A DNA stretch of 35,314 bases. It comes from Anaeromyces robustus (lineage: Eukaryota > Neocallimastigomycota > Neocallimastigomycetes > Neocallimastigales > Neocallimastigaceae). Positions 18,034 to 30,800 of this stretch are shown here, piece after piece. The notes below the pieces were generated by a model. That model was given only the letters and a program-made list of their open reading frames with translations. It was not told the DNA's origin and made no database searches. The stretch lies in NCBI GenBank assembly GCA_002104895.1, contig MCFG01000537.1, positions 1 to 35,314 of the forward strand, written 5' to 3'. Each line of letters starts with the position of its first letter. Position 1 is the stretch's first letter. A program made the translations under genes and the position numbers.

Positions 18034-18316
18034 TGCTAAAAACAAAAAAATAAATTTGAAACATACTTAATAAAGTTAAATAAAATCTCGTTGCTAAAAT
18101 AAATTAAAATTAATTAATGTAAATACATTTAAATCTCGTTGTATTAAATTATTCTTTATATTATTAATAAGCCACAATTAGTATAAATACGAATGTAATT
18201 TCCAAATTTGTAAAACTTTGTAATTACCAAAAAAATTAAAATATATTTTATTAATAAATAAAATTTATTATAAAAAACCAATATTATAAAACGTTTTATA
18301 AATTTCACTTTCTAAT
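18034..18316 (+). mobile_element. Copia copy 2, 3' LTR
   Basis: Starts TGCTAAAAAC after the purine tract GACAGGGGAA and runs through CTCGTTGTATT, a TATA box in AGTATAAATACG (about 18181) and GTAATTACC to about TTTCTAATA. The 3' boundary was placed by comparison with the LTR at 34453 and is uncertain by several bases. It differs from copy 1 by point changes and small indels. Confidence 0.65.
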
Positions 18317-18334
18317 AATTATTATCATATTATA

Positions 18335-18500
18335 AATACATTATATATTTTCTATTTAAAAACAATGTAAAAATTTCGTAAATTAAGATGAGAAAATCAA
18401 TTTTCACAAAATAAATTAATAATTTATTTTGTTTCGAATTTTATTCGACAATTGATTTAAATTATCGTTACAAGAGAATTTTGCAGAAATATTCTTTATT
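18335..18500 (-). mobile_element. Degenerate fragment of a family-A LTR
   Basis: Shares the block TATATTTTCTATTTAAAAACAATG, a TTTCACAAAATAAATTAATA-like stretch and GCAGAAATATTCTTT with the 5' halves of the solo LTRs, in minus orientation, but with many changes. No termini or target duplication recognised. The oldest family-A copy in the window. Confidence 0.5.
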
Positions 18501-18996
18501 ATCAAGAGTTATACGTTTACTGCTATACTTATAATAAGTATAAATATAAAAATAAATATAGAATTAAAATAAAAAATAGTCAAAGATAGAAAAAACTTGT
18601 CTTTCTAAACGATACAATAGTATTAAAAAAGTATTAAAAAGAAAGAAATATATTAAATATAAAGAAAAATAATAATAATGACAATAAAAAGGTGATATTA
18701 ATTTGATAAAAAAAAACCAAAAAGATAAAAAACATGAATACATATATAGAAAAAAATTTAATATATATATATAATACAAAAAAATTATTTGTAAAATAAC
18801 TTTTTTTTTTTAATTTGTATTTATTATGTTATTTATTTTTTTTATTTTTTATTTTTATTTTATTTTATTTTTATTTTTTTTTTTCTTTTATTTTTTTTAT
18901 TTATTTTTCTATTTTATTTTATTATTTTTAGTTTTCTTATTTTATTAATTTATAATTATTATTATTTTTGTTTTAGTTTTTTAATTTATTATCTTG
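18501..18996. other. AT-rich spacer with T-rich tract
   Basis: No gene. A T-rich run at about 18800-18960 dominates. The open minus-strand frame at 18564-18779 is made of F/Y/L/I only and is a composition artefact. Confidence 0.6.
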
Positions 18997-19623
18997 TGTA
19001 AAGAGTTTGTTTAAATAGATTACAACAACAAAAGGTAAAACACAAACACTGAAATTAAAAATACATTAATAAAAAATTTGTTTTATTAAAATATAAGTTT
19101 TATTAATTATTTTAAGAATTAAAAAATATAAGTTAATAACAATTACATTTTTTTAAATTACATAAAATTTTCTTGACTATTTATATTTTTTATTAATTAT
19201 AATATAATATATTTTTCCTATTTATTTATAATATATTTCTATATAAAACTATCCTAATAAATTTTATTTATTAATAAAATATAAACTATAACTAAATTTA
19301 GTAAACTAAAATTACTAATTTAAACTAAATACTATTTTATTTGAATTTATTCTATTTATTATTTATTTATTATTTTAATATTAATACTATATTTATTATA
19401 TATTTTGGATTTAAAAACAATGGAAAATTTCATAAATTAAAAGTGAAAAAATTAATATTTCACAAAATAAATTAATAATTTATTTTGTTTTGAACTTTAT
19501 TTAATTGCTTTAAATTATTGTTTCACAATAATTTTACATAAATATTTCATGTAATTCAGTTACTTGTAAAGTGGCTGAATTTACAATTAAAGATATTATA
19601 ATGTGGCGCATAATATCTTTACC
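18997..19623 (-). mobile_element. Solo LTR, family A
   Basis: About 627 bp, TGTAAAGAGTTTG...ATCTTTACC, flanked by TCTTG (18992-18996) and TTTTG (19624-19628), a 4/5 match to a target duplication. Its 5' end carries the hairpin-type terminus (TGGCGCAT loop) shared with the other solo LTRs. Most similar to 7395-8016. Confidence 0.7.
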
Positions 19624-19846
19624 TTTTGTTTATTGTTTATTAATCATCTAGATATTTTATTTAAATAAGTTAAAAAAAAGTGTTAAGTAGTTAAAATAAT
19701 TAAATAAATAAAAGTATAATATATAAATAAATAAAATAATAAAATTATTTAATAATATTTTGTTTATTTATTTAATAATATTAATATTCTTTTTTTTATA
19801 TAATATTAATTATTCTTTTTTTTTTTTAATATTTTTTAATATTTTT

Positions 19847-19980
19847 TGAATATTTTTCATTTAATATTTTAGTATTTTTGAATATTTTTTATTTAATATT
19901 TTAATATTTTTGAATATTTTTTATTTAATATTTTAATATTTTTGAATATTTCTTATTTAATATTTTTTTTATTATTTTAA
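19847..19980. repeat. 33-bp minisatellite, about four units
   Basis: The unit TGAATATTTTTTATTTAATA plus 13 more A/T bases repeats about four times with one or two changes per unit (CATTT for TATTT in the first, GAATATTTCTTATTT in the last). Confidence 0.6.
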
Positions 19981-20664
19981 TAATATTTAATATTCTTTTA
20001 TTTAATATTTTCATTATTGAATTATATTTATTTTTTTTTAAAATAACTTTGACAATCAATTACTAATAATTTATAATTTTAGTAATCATCTTCATTTATT
20101 ATAATTTCTATTTATTTAAGTCAAATAAACAATTAAACCATAATTCAATAATATCATTTTTATTATAATCATTTTTAATAAGGCTCGAATTCCAGTTTTT
20201 AAATTTTCTTCCATTATATATTAAAAAAATTTCAAATCAAAAAAATTTAATAAAAATATTTAATTTTTTTAAGTGTCTAAAGTTTATTACCATTTTATTT
20301 ATTAAATTTTATCATTTTTTAATAAAATATATACATATATAATACTGTTATATTATTTATTATTTATTATATTAATTTATTATTCATTTATTAAAAAAAT
20401 AAAATAAATATATTTAATTTTATAATGAATTTTTATTTTTTTTAATTCTTTTTTAGTAATTAAGTAAGTAATAAAAAAGAAATATTTATTTATTTGTTTA
20501 TTTTCTATTCATTTATTTATATATATATTTTTATTTATTTATTTAATTTTTTTTAAATTATATATTATTTTATTTCATAATGTGGCTTTCATAATTTGTA
20601 TTAAAAATATTTTTCTTTTTTTATTTATTTTATGCGCCTCATTGCAAAAATTTACTATGCGCCC

Positions 20665-20696
20665 CGATGGAGGTGCATTTCGAAAATTTGTATTTC
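20665..20696. repeat. Left arm of a 32-bp inverted repeat
   Basis: CGATGGAGGTGCATTTCG and following bases to 20696 are the reverse complement of 21352-21382 with one mismatch; the inner 25 bases (20672-20696) are exact. Next to it TTGTATTTC recurs at 20688-20696 and 20704-20712, and GTGCATTTCG at 20674-20683 and 20719-20728. ATGCGCC (two copies, near 20633 and 20657) and ATGGCGCAT (near 20736) add a second, outer symmetry. Confidence 0.65.
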
Positions 20697-20841
20697 AAAA
20701 ACTTGTATTTCGTAAAAGTGCATTTCGGAAAAAATGGCGCATTATAATGTAATAAATAAATAAATTAATAAATAAATTATAAAATAAATAAATTATAAAG
20801 TAAATAAATTATTAAATAATAATGAATAAATTAATAATAAA

Positions 20842-20928
20842 AAATTAATAAAAATAAATAAATAATAAATAAATTAATAAAAATAAATAAATAATAAATA
20901 AATTAATAAAAATAAATAAATAATAAAT
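20842..20928. repeat. 29-bp minisatellite, three exact units
   Basis: Three consecutive identical 29-base units (20842-20870, 20871-20899, 20900-20928), each AAATTAATAAAAATAAATAA plus ATAATAAAT. Purely A/T. Confidence 0.65.
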
Positions 20929-21351
20929 AAATAAAATTAAATAAAAAATAAATTTAATTATATATTAATCAATATTATAAATATAAAAGTATTTATTATT
21001 AAAAAAATTTAAAAACATATTAATTGATACTTAAATTAACCATTTTTATACGATTTTAATATCCTAATATAAATTTCTTATTTATTTTTAATTCTTGAAA
21101 TTTTATTCTTCTCTTTTAATAACGTATTAGTATATTTAATAATTAACAATTGAAATATGCTGTTAATTATTATTATTAATCATAAATTAGCGAATAATTT
21201 TTTATTTTATTATTATATATTAAAATGTAATTGTGTATATCTTATATTTTTGAATAAAACTTTAAAGTATAAATTATTAATAAAAAAAAAATTAAGATAT
21301 CAATATCAAAATCATATATATTTTAACAGTATCTTATTTAAAAATGTTTTC

Positions 21352-21382
21352 GAAATACAAATTTTCGAAATGCACCACCATC
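21352..21382. repeat. Right arm of a 32-bp inverted repeat
   Basis: Partner of 20665-20696: GAAATACAAATTTTCGAAAT then GCACC is exact, followed after one mismatch by CCATCG. About 655 bases of AT-rich sequence separate the arms. Confidence 0.65.
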
Positions 21383-22188
21383 GCAAAATACAACACTCTA
21401 ATAAATAATAATAATTAGGTTAGGCATTCTTATTATTACCTTTATAATAAAAAATAAAATAAAAAGAGTAAATATTTTTTTTAATCATTAAAAAATAAAA
21501 TAAAACAAAATAAAAAATAAAAAAAATATTTTTTAAAAAAAAATTAATAATAAAATAAATAAATAAAATAATAAATAAATAAATAATAAATAAATAATAA
21601 TTAAATAAATGTTTTATTTTTCAATATAAAAAAAAAGAATAGATTTTTTTTTAAATATAAAAAAAAAGAAAATATTTTTTTTTTATATTAAAATGTTTTT
21701 TTTTATTTTTTATTTTGGTTTATTTTATTCTTTAATGTTTAAAAAATCAATTGTTTACTTATTTTTATTTTATTTTTTAATGTTTAAAAAAAAAAAGTTT
21801 TCTTTTTTTATATTTAAAAAATAAAACATTTATTTAATTAATATTTATTTATTATTTCTTTATTTATTATTTTATTTATTATTAATTTTTTTTAAAAAAA
21901 ATTTTTTTTTATTTTTTATTTTGTTTTAATTTATTCGCCAAAATTTTGGTGGCTTTTATATTTACGTCATAAAATATCAACACAATTATTATTAACGCCA
22001 TAAATTAAATATATGGCTTTAAAAATATTGTAGAAATAAGCCACAAAACAATGACACAATTGTATATACGCCCCACGTAATTATACGTGACTTAAAAATT
22101 TTTGCAAATTGCAACTTTATTTATTTAATTAATTATTATTTATTTATTTAATTTTTAATGAAATTAAGTGGCTTTAAATAAAAAATAT

Positions 22189-25100
22189 TCAAGCCATTTT
22201 ACCACTTTCTCCTGTTATATAATATTGTATCTTATCAGCTACTGGTGTTATTGAAATGGCTTTACCATTTCCTGATTTAACTAAATGTTTAGTTCCGGAG
22301 GTACCAAATCCACTTCCATTACTTGGATCTAAAATATAATGTACTTCACCAGCTTTAGTAAAATCAATTGCCCGATTAGCATCTAAACAGAAACCTTTTA
22401 ATACATTATTTATTACAAGTTTTCCTTTATTAGTTCCTGAACAATTGACAACACCTGTACCTTCTTCAGAAAAAGTATGATCCGTTTTATAATTAATGAC
22501 TGGTTTTCCACTTGAACCGTTATATCCGTTTTTATAGTAACCAACATTACATTCATTTGTACTACCATCACCTCCATTACATACATCATTACATTTACTA
22601 GACGTGGTTCCACTACAATATATTAATTTTTCCTTTACAGCATCTTCAGGTTTACTTCTTGTAATGACATGATAATAACCTTCATCTATAGTAGCCGTTT
22701 CAGTTTGACTATCCAATTTTCCCATTATAATTTTATCGACTTCTGAACTTACATAATACTTTCCATACTTAGGACTTACACTAATAGCAGCTTCATTTCC
22801 TACTCTAATTAAATATTCACCTGCAGCTCCAAATGCTGTTGCAGCAGTAGTAGTAATAACATAATAATCTTCATTTCCGGTGATATCTACTTTTTTATTA
22901 TTACCAATACAAAGTTTATTACCATCAACAATTAATTCTGATGAGGTACATGAGGTTGCAAGATTTTCTTCCGTACATGATCCACTTCCATCACATTTAA
23001 TAATCTTTCCTGAATGTCCAGTACTTACATAATAACCTTTTCTACTAGTATTGATTGGTTTTGTGGTACAAACATTGTCAACACATTCGATTTTTATTAG
23101 TGAATTTGCAACCGTCTCACTGAAATAATAACCTGCTTTACTGTGTAATAATACATTATTATTAGTCGCTTCTACTAATATATTGGTATCTTTAGTGACA
23201 GCTTCATTTCCTGTAAAAACGGATGCTTCACCACTATATAAACTTAGATGATAGTATTTTTTCGTTGTATCCATTGGAATTGCTACAGTATTAGTATCTA
23301 AACTACCATAACATAATCCTATGGCATTACCTGCATTGTTTAAAGCAACATGACTTTTTCCACCATTACTCTCATTACATTTATAGTTTATGGTAATCGC
23401 TTCACATACACTGCCATTACATCCTATTCTTGTATTTGCTGCATACTTATTTCCTGCTACATAATAACCATTTTGAACGTTTTCCATTACTTTACATTTG
23501 GTAGTATCACATTCAATAAGAGAATTTTCCTTTTCACCATTAATGAAATAACCACTTGGATCATTTATCAATATTAAATCTTTTCCTATTAATTGTTTTA
23601 TACCACTAATGATATATTCATTGGCTTCAATAGTTACTAAATTCACCGAATTCTTTTCTACTTTAATAGCAATTTTGGTATTTCCTGTAACTGCTGAGGC
23701 TCCAGTAAATGGTGTAGTTTGTCCTGCTTTTACTTCTATAACATAATATTTAGCGGTGTCAGTTGAGATATCAACGGTACCTCTTGTACCCTCTGCAGTA
23801 CATATAGAGGTCACTCCATTATTATCACTATAAATTAATTTTCCTACATTATTGGCATTACATGCTGTCATGACATGAGCATTAGAATCAGCGATAACAC
23901 CTTTACTACTGGTACCATCATTCCAAATAATTGGTAATGAATTCTTATTGTTAGCATTGGCATTTAAATAATAACCAATGTCGTATGGAACCGATTTACA
24001 ATTGGCCGCATTTTCATCAATACATTGCATTAAAGCTCCATTAGATATATAATATCCTGTAGAAACCTTTTCTTCTAAAACAGCAGCATTATTTCCTGTT
24101 TTTATTAAAACCGTTTTAGTAGTATCTACTTCTACTTCACCAGTAAATAAGGAATTCTTTCTACCTCCATTACTATTTATTGTTAGTAAATAATAAGTAT
24201 CATCAGAACCTGAATAGTTCGAAACTTCATTATCTCCTAAACATAAATGTGTTTTAATAGTACCACCGTTATATACTGATAATTTTGCTATATTTGCCGT
24301 ACAGGCAGCATCAGTTACATCATTACTTGCAGCATTAGTTATAGCTTCACATTCCTTTCCATCACACTTTATGACAGCATTGAATGCAACTCCATTATTA
24401 ACATAATAACCAATTTCAGGGCTTTGAACCAAACCGCATTCAGTGGTAGAAGTACATTTAATTAAAGTATTGGAATAGGTATGACCTCCAGCATTTAAAT
24501 AGTATCCTACATTAGCATCACTTAATTTCCAACCACTATTATATACTATTAATGGTTTTTCAATGCCAGCGTTAAGATAGATATCAGTAGTTGGTGGTGT
24601 TAATTTATCACATATTCTATTATCACAATATACTACAATATTTTGTCCTCCTTCCTTTGCTAAATAATATCCTTCGGCATGGACTAATTCAACGGCATCA
24701 TCACTTAATCTTACCAAGACTTTAAATCCATCTTTTTGATCCACCTTATATTGTCCAGTAAATGGTGAGAATTTATCACTAGCCACGGTCATGAAATAAT
24801 AATCTACATTATTAGTAGCTTTTAATTCAACACCAACACTACCAATACATATCTTGTAATTTCCATTATTTATTATATTTCCTGGTTCACAAGAATTTGT
24901 ATTGATGGAATTAGCTGTCATATATTCACAAGATCCTTGAATACAAAGTATGACAGGTAAAATTTCATTATTACTTCTAGAATTTAAATAATAACCACTT
25001 GAATTTTCAATGCTAGTGACTTGATGACCTTGAACTTTTACAAGAATTTTTTGATAAATGGGAGAAGCGGTATTACCATTAACATATAATGATTTTTGAC

Positions 25101-27485
25101 CTTTGACAACATCAACTAAATAATATTTAAGGGTAGTTGGATCAGCCATATCTACTCTTTCATCATTTTGTCTTGTTGGACAGAAATTAATAGAATCGCC
25201 CATCACTGATACACCACCATCAATTGTTTTGCTACAAGAATTAAAAATGGTTGATGGATCAATAATTTCAATATTTGAACCATCATAACTAATGAAAGGT
25301 TGTTTTTCATTACCTTCTCCAGAATTAAGATAATAACCTTTTCCTGGAGCTTCAATAGCCTTACAAATTCTTCCATTACATTGAATTAATGGTTTAGTGG
25401 AAGTATCTATTCCATTAACAAAGTATCTAATACCTTCACCCCAAGTGACATCTGACATATCTACAACAGCAACTGAATTCTTACCATATTTTACTAAAAC
25501 ATTTTTACTACTTGAATCTTGTGGTTCAAAAGCAGTAGAACTGGTTTCTAATATTATAACACCATAGTTTTCTGTCGCTACAGAAAAATCAACTCCTGCA
25601 CCTTGACGACTTGGACAGAATTTATAAGTTGAAGATTCAGTGATAAGACCTCCTGCAATAGATTTACTACATCCACTCTTAAAGATGGTATCAGTTTTTG
25701 AAATACCTTCACCTTCTCCTGTTCTAGCATTTATACATTCAAGTAATGGTAGATTTGCTTTAGTACTTTCATCAGCATTGATATAATAACCTTTATTGGA
25801 TACAACTACTGCAGCTCCATTTCCAATTTTTACAATAACTTCTCTACCTTCTTTACCTAAGGCAGTACCTGAACTTAGCGTGATGGAATAGTAACCTTCA
25901 GATGTAGTTGAAGTCATATCAATATTTTTCGTACTACTAATACAAATATTACTTGCTGTGGCATCTTTTACTATTTTACCTACACTACTTCCATCACAAC
26001 TTCCAGTAATAACACCTTCAGCTGATCCCGGATTACCTTCAATTTCTGTAATAACACCATCAGTGAATTTTATGATACGTTTTGTAGAATCACTAGATCC
26101 AGCATTAATATAATAACCTTTAGAAGGTACAACCGATTCACAAACTACACTAGCACATTGAATTAATTTATCTCTTCCAGTTTGATTTGCATTAACATAA
26201 TATCCAGCAGGGGAAGTAACCGTTTCACATTTACCTTCACTACATTTTAAAAGACTTTTATTATAAGCAAAAATAGTATAACCTGTTAAACTAGCTTCAC
26301 TACATGCGTCGCTTCCATCTGCTTTTTTACATAATCTTAAATCACATTCATTATTAGTAGTACATTCACTGACATCAGTTATTGCTTTTTCACTAGTTAA
26401 TAAATAATATCCAACATTACATCCTACCGATATAGTTAATTTACTTCCTGCATATGTTGGTTGACATCTAGCTTTTACATCATCATTATTAATGTAATAA
26501 TTATTGGCATATGGCTTTACAAAACATCTATTACTAGTACAAAGAATTTCTTTATCTCTTAGCGTCATACCACTGTTTACATAGGTATTAGCTAATACCT
26601 CTGAATCTGAACAACTACTAACACCACAGTTTATTAATTGCTTACTATTACTTTCTCCAGCATTTATATAATAACCTGAACCATCTATTATTTTACATGT
26701 TCCTGTAATACAAGATATTAACTTCTTTTGAGATTTATTATAAATGTAGTAACCATTGGCGTCTGTGATATAATCACAACCTCCAGTTTCACATTTAATT
26801 AATAATTTTTCACTAGCATCTAAATAATACTGACCATTAGTAGGTGCAGATGATTTTTGATCACATCCACCTGATGTCTTACATTCAATTAAACTAGTTG
26901 CTAAATCTTCTCTTAACTTATTTAAATAAATTCCCTCATCTTGAGCTGTAATGTGACTACATGCTCTACCATCACAATAAATTAAGGTATTCGTAAGTAA
27001 ATTACCTGTACCTGTACTATCTAAATAATATCCTTCATCAGTAACTTTTACTATACCATTGTAACCAGCTTTTACTAAGACATATCCACTTCCAAATATT
27101 GTTCCAGAAGATGCGTTTATAAGGTAATAAGTAAAACTACTTCCACTATAATCTTGACCACTTCCACTGGCTTTTTCACAGAAATTAGTTGTTGTAGTTT
27201 GAACAATTTTACCTATTTCTCCAACTCCACAAGTATTCTCTGCAGCAGTTTGGATATTATTTACATTATCAACTGTGGTACATTTCGTACCATTACATTT
27301 TAAAAATGTATTACCATCTCCTCCATAGAGAACATAACCTACAGCATTACTTATTTCTGTACAAGGATCAGTTCCATCACTTCCATCACAGTACTGTAAT
27401 ATACAATTAGCTCCATTTTTACTACATTCAGTAGTAACATCATAAACTGCCTTACTATTCTTCATTAAATAATAACCAGCAGTAC
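22189..27485 (-). CDS. Scaffoldin-like last exon, about 27 GYYxN cysteine repeats
   Basis: An open frame of more than 1760 codons, very long for such AT-rich DNA. It begins at a splice acceptor (TAG before 27485), not at the ATG at 27465; the codon for Cys is split across the intron and gives S-I-C-T-A-G-Y-Y-L. Two modules alternate. The short one, about 27 copies of 30-40 residues, reads G-Y-Y-(L/I/V)-N-x-G ... L-I-x-C-x-G-x-x-C. The longer one, about ten copies of about 65 residues, reads (I/L/F)-C-x-G ... V-D-x-S ... Y-Y ... F-T-G ... I-L-V-K-x-G-N-x-A-A and leads into a G-Y-Y repeat. No enzyme domain, dockerin or C-terminal membrane segment is seen; it ends GESGKMA. In known anaerobic-fungus scaffoldins such repeats are the proposed dockerin-binding units; that role here is inference. 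Confidence 0.65.
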
Positions 27486-27652
27486 CTAATATTTATTTAA
27501 AAATTAAGATTATATATGTATATGTGTATATTGAAATTTACATTAATAAAAAAATAAAGCATTGCTTGTTAAGATGCACATTAAAAAAATTTGATAAAAC
27601 TTTTTTTCTTTTTAAAAAAAAAAGTTTATTAATATTTTAAATTAATACTTAC
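27486..27652 (-). other. Intron, 167 bp
   Basis: Donor GTAAGT (27652-27647) and acceptor ATTAG ending at 27486. Removing it joins LRISSI and TAGYYL through a TGT codon split after its first base, in one continuous frame and in the right place for a G-Y-Y repeat. AT-rich, with a T-rich tract in its middle. Confidence 0.75.
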
Positions 27653-27712
27653 ATATTGATGATATTCTTAATTTTCCATCATCTCCTACCGTAATTCCTC
27701 TATCTATACAAC
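27653..27712 (-). CDS. Short internal exon of the scaffoldin-like gene
   Basis: Codes G-C-I-D-R-G-I-T-V-G-D-D-G-K-L-R-I-S-S-I before a GTAAGT donor. It is preceded by an AAAG acceptor (ends 27713) that is one base out of phase with the upstream CAG-GTACAT donor at 27853, so either a one-base lesion or error lies nearby, or the true splice sites differ. Confidence 0.5.
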
Positions 27713-27853
27713 CTTTAAATTATCGATAGATTAATATAAATAAATAAATAAATAAATAAATAAGAAAGTTAAAAAAAAAAGTTATATTTATTTTTTATTT
27801 TTTTTTAACTTTTGTTTTATCTATTTAATTCTTATTATAATATAATAATGTAC
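27713..27853 (-). other. Probable intron, 141 bp, phase uncertain
   Basis: Donor CAG-GTACATT (27853) and acceptor TTTAAAG (27713) bracket pure A/T sequence with a TTTA microsatellite. The flanking frames differ by one base; an A-run just before the donor is the likeliest site of an indel. Confidence 0.45.
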
Positions 27854-30800
27854 CTGTTTTTTATTTTGGGTTTTATCAACTGATATTTCAAAAGAATTAC
27901 CAGTTCCATCGGTAATTATTTGTGTTCCACGACTACAACTTGAACCTTCACATTTTATAATTAATAACTTATATAATAAATGGTCCGTTTCAATATCTTT
28001 TGTACTTGGATCAATTATTTCAAATTCTTTACTGGATTTAATTTCAAGTACATTAGTTGAATCATCATCAAAAGATCCTGCTACTATACAACTACCACCA
28101 CTTTCCTTAATACCATGTATAATTTTATCTGTATGAATACAGTAACTGGTAATGATATCAGTATAACTACAAGTTTTTTCATCTGAATCAGTAAGATCTA
28201 AATCAGTACAACTATCACTTATATTTATTTCTACTTTTCTATTTTCAGTTTCATAGTCTGCTATTTGATAAATATTACCAATGGAATCAATAACTTCACC
28301 TATTTCACGTCTACAATTTCCACCGGTAGGACAATTTACAATAAATAATTTATCTAATATACTATTAATATCAGTGGTACTTAAATCAACCATTGTAAAT
28401 ACGGGGGTACCTATTTGAACTACATTATTTTGTGAACCTTCTGTAAAAGGTTCATTAGTTAATTTACAATTAGTTCCTGTTTCTGTAATACCATATATAA
28501 CTCTATCGGAATGAATACAATAATCAGTTATAGTATCACTATTAGTACAAGCAATCGAACTAGCTGAAAAACCACTATCAATATCATCACATCCACTCCA
28601 TATAATTATACCTAATTTTTTATTTTGAGCTTTACCTTCTGATAAATTAAATGATATTTCATACTCATTCCCTTTTACAACGATATGCTCATCTGTTCCA
28701 ATACTACAATTTCCTTCATCATCACAATTTACAATTAATAATTTATATAATTCATATTCAAAATCTCTTGAAATATATCATTTACTATTTCAAAACTTGT
28801 ACTGCTTTCCATTTTAAGTATATTAATTGAATTACTTTCTAAATCTTCTGCTACTATACAACTACCCCCACTTCCCTTAATACCATGTATAATTTTGTCT
28901 TTAATACAATAACTGATAATAGTATCTGAATCTTCACAAGTGGTTTCACCTTGTTCAGTAAGACCTAAATCGGTACAACTATCTTTTATAACTATTCCTA
29001 TTTTTCTATTTTGAGTTTTATCATCTGATATTTCATAAAAATTACCCATGGTATCAATAACTTCACCAGTTCCACGACTACAATCTCCATTCTCATCACA
29101 ATTTATAATTAATAATTTATATAACAAATGATCAGTTTCAATATTTACTTCACTTGGATCAATTATCACAAATTTTCTACTGGATTCCATTTTAAGTAGA
29201 TTAGTTGAATCTCTTTCCAAATCTTCTGCTACTATACAACTACCATTACTTCCCTCCTTAATACCATGTATAATACTATCTTCAATACAATAACTGGTTA
29301 TAGTATCAGAATTATCACAAGCTTTCTCATTTAAATCAGTAAGAACTGAATCATTACAATTATCATTTATAACTATTTCTATTTTTCTACTTTGAATTAC
29401 ATCTTCTGATATTTCATAAGAATTACCCATGGTATCAATAACTTCACCAGTTCCACGACTACAATTTCCATTCTCATCACAATTTACGATTAATAATTTA
29501 TATAACAAATGATCAGTTTCAATATTTACTTTACTTACACTAATTTTTTTAAATTTTCTAACGGATTCAATTTTAAGTAGATTAGTTGAATCATTTTCCA
29601 AATCTCCTGCTACTATACAACTACCATCACTCCCTTCCTTAATACCATATATAATACTATCTTCAATACAATAACTGGTTATAGTTTCATTACTTTCACA
29701 TACTGACTCTGGATTACTAATTGTTACAGTACAACTATTTTTTATATCTATTACAAATTTTCTATTCTGAGATTTATCCTCTAATATTTCATAAAAACTA
29801 CCAGTTTCATCAATAATCACACCAATTCCACGACTACAATTTTCAGAACCATCACAATTTACAATAATTAACTTATATAATAAATCTTCAGTTTCAATAT
29901 TAACTTTACTTGGATCAATTTTCTCAAATTTTATATTGGATTCAATTTTAAGTATATTAGTTGAACTAAATTTAAAAGGTTTACTCGTAACTTTACAACG
30001 ATTACCTTCACCAGTACTACCATGTATTAAATTATCTATACCAATACAATATCTGGTTATAGTATCAGAATTACCACAAATTGTCTCATCTGAAGCAGCA
30101 ATATTTGAAACAATACAATAATCATTTATAATCATTCCTATTTTTTCATTTTCAGTTTCATAGTTTGCTATTTCATAAGAATTACCAGTTACATCGGTAA
30201 TCATTCCTGTTCCACGACTACAATTTTCACCGGTAGGACAATTTACAATAAATAATTTATCTAATGTATTACTAATATCAGTAGTACTTAAATCAAACCT
30301 AGTAAATACAGGGGTACCTATTTGAACTACATTATATTGTGAACCTTCTGTAAAAGGTTTTTGAGTTAATCTACAATTAGTTCCTGTTATTGTAATACCA
30401 TATATAAATCTATCGGTATGAATACAATATCGATATATAGTATCACTGATAGTACAATCAATCGAACTAGCTGAAAAACCACTATTACTATCACCACATT
30501 CATTACTCATAAATATACCTAATTTTTTATTTTGAGTTTTACCTTCTGATAAATTAAATGATATTTCATACTCATTGCCTTCTATAGGGATAATCCTATA
30601 TGTTACAAAACTACAATTTCCATCATAATCACATTCTACACTTAATAATTTATATAATTCAGTTTCAAAATCTATATTATCTGTTTCAAAACTTGTACTG
30701 CTTTCAATTTTAAGTGTATAAGCTGAACTACTTTCAAATTCTTAGCTCGTAACTTGACAACTATTACCTTCACTAATAATACCATGTATTAATTTATCAT

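Larger units (their letters stand above)
19624..22188. other. AT desert with minisatellites and a long inverted repeat
   Basis: No gene recognised. It contains a 33-bp minisatellite (about 19847-19980), a 29-bp one (20842-20928), a long inverted repeat (20665-20696/21352-21382) and homopolymer-rich stretches to about 21940. Near 21950-22090 a more complex patch has the palindromic words CACGTA-ATTA-TACGTG and GTGGCTT...AAGCCAC. The open frame at 21157-21408 is mostly I/L/N/K/Y and is not supported as a gene. Confidence 0.55.

Noticed and set aside
21157-21408. An 83-codon plus-strand gene
   Set aside because: Almost only I, L, N, K, Y and F, as expected from random A/T sequence; it ends inside the inverted repeat arm and has no motif.
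22413-30121. Open frames at 22413-22613, 23350-23577 and 29936-30121
   Set aside because: Out-of-frame shadows of the repeated scaffoldin-like exons; no independent motif.
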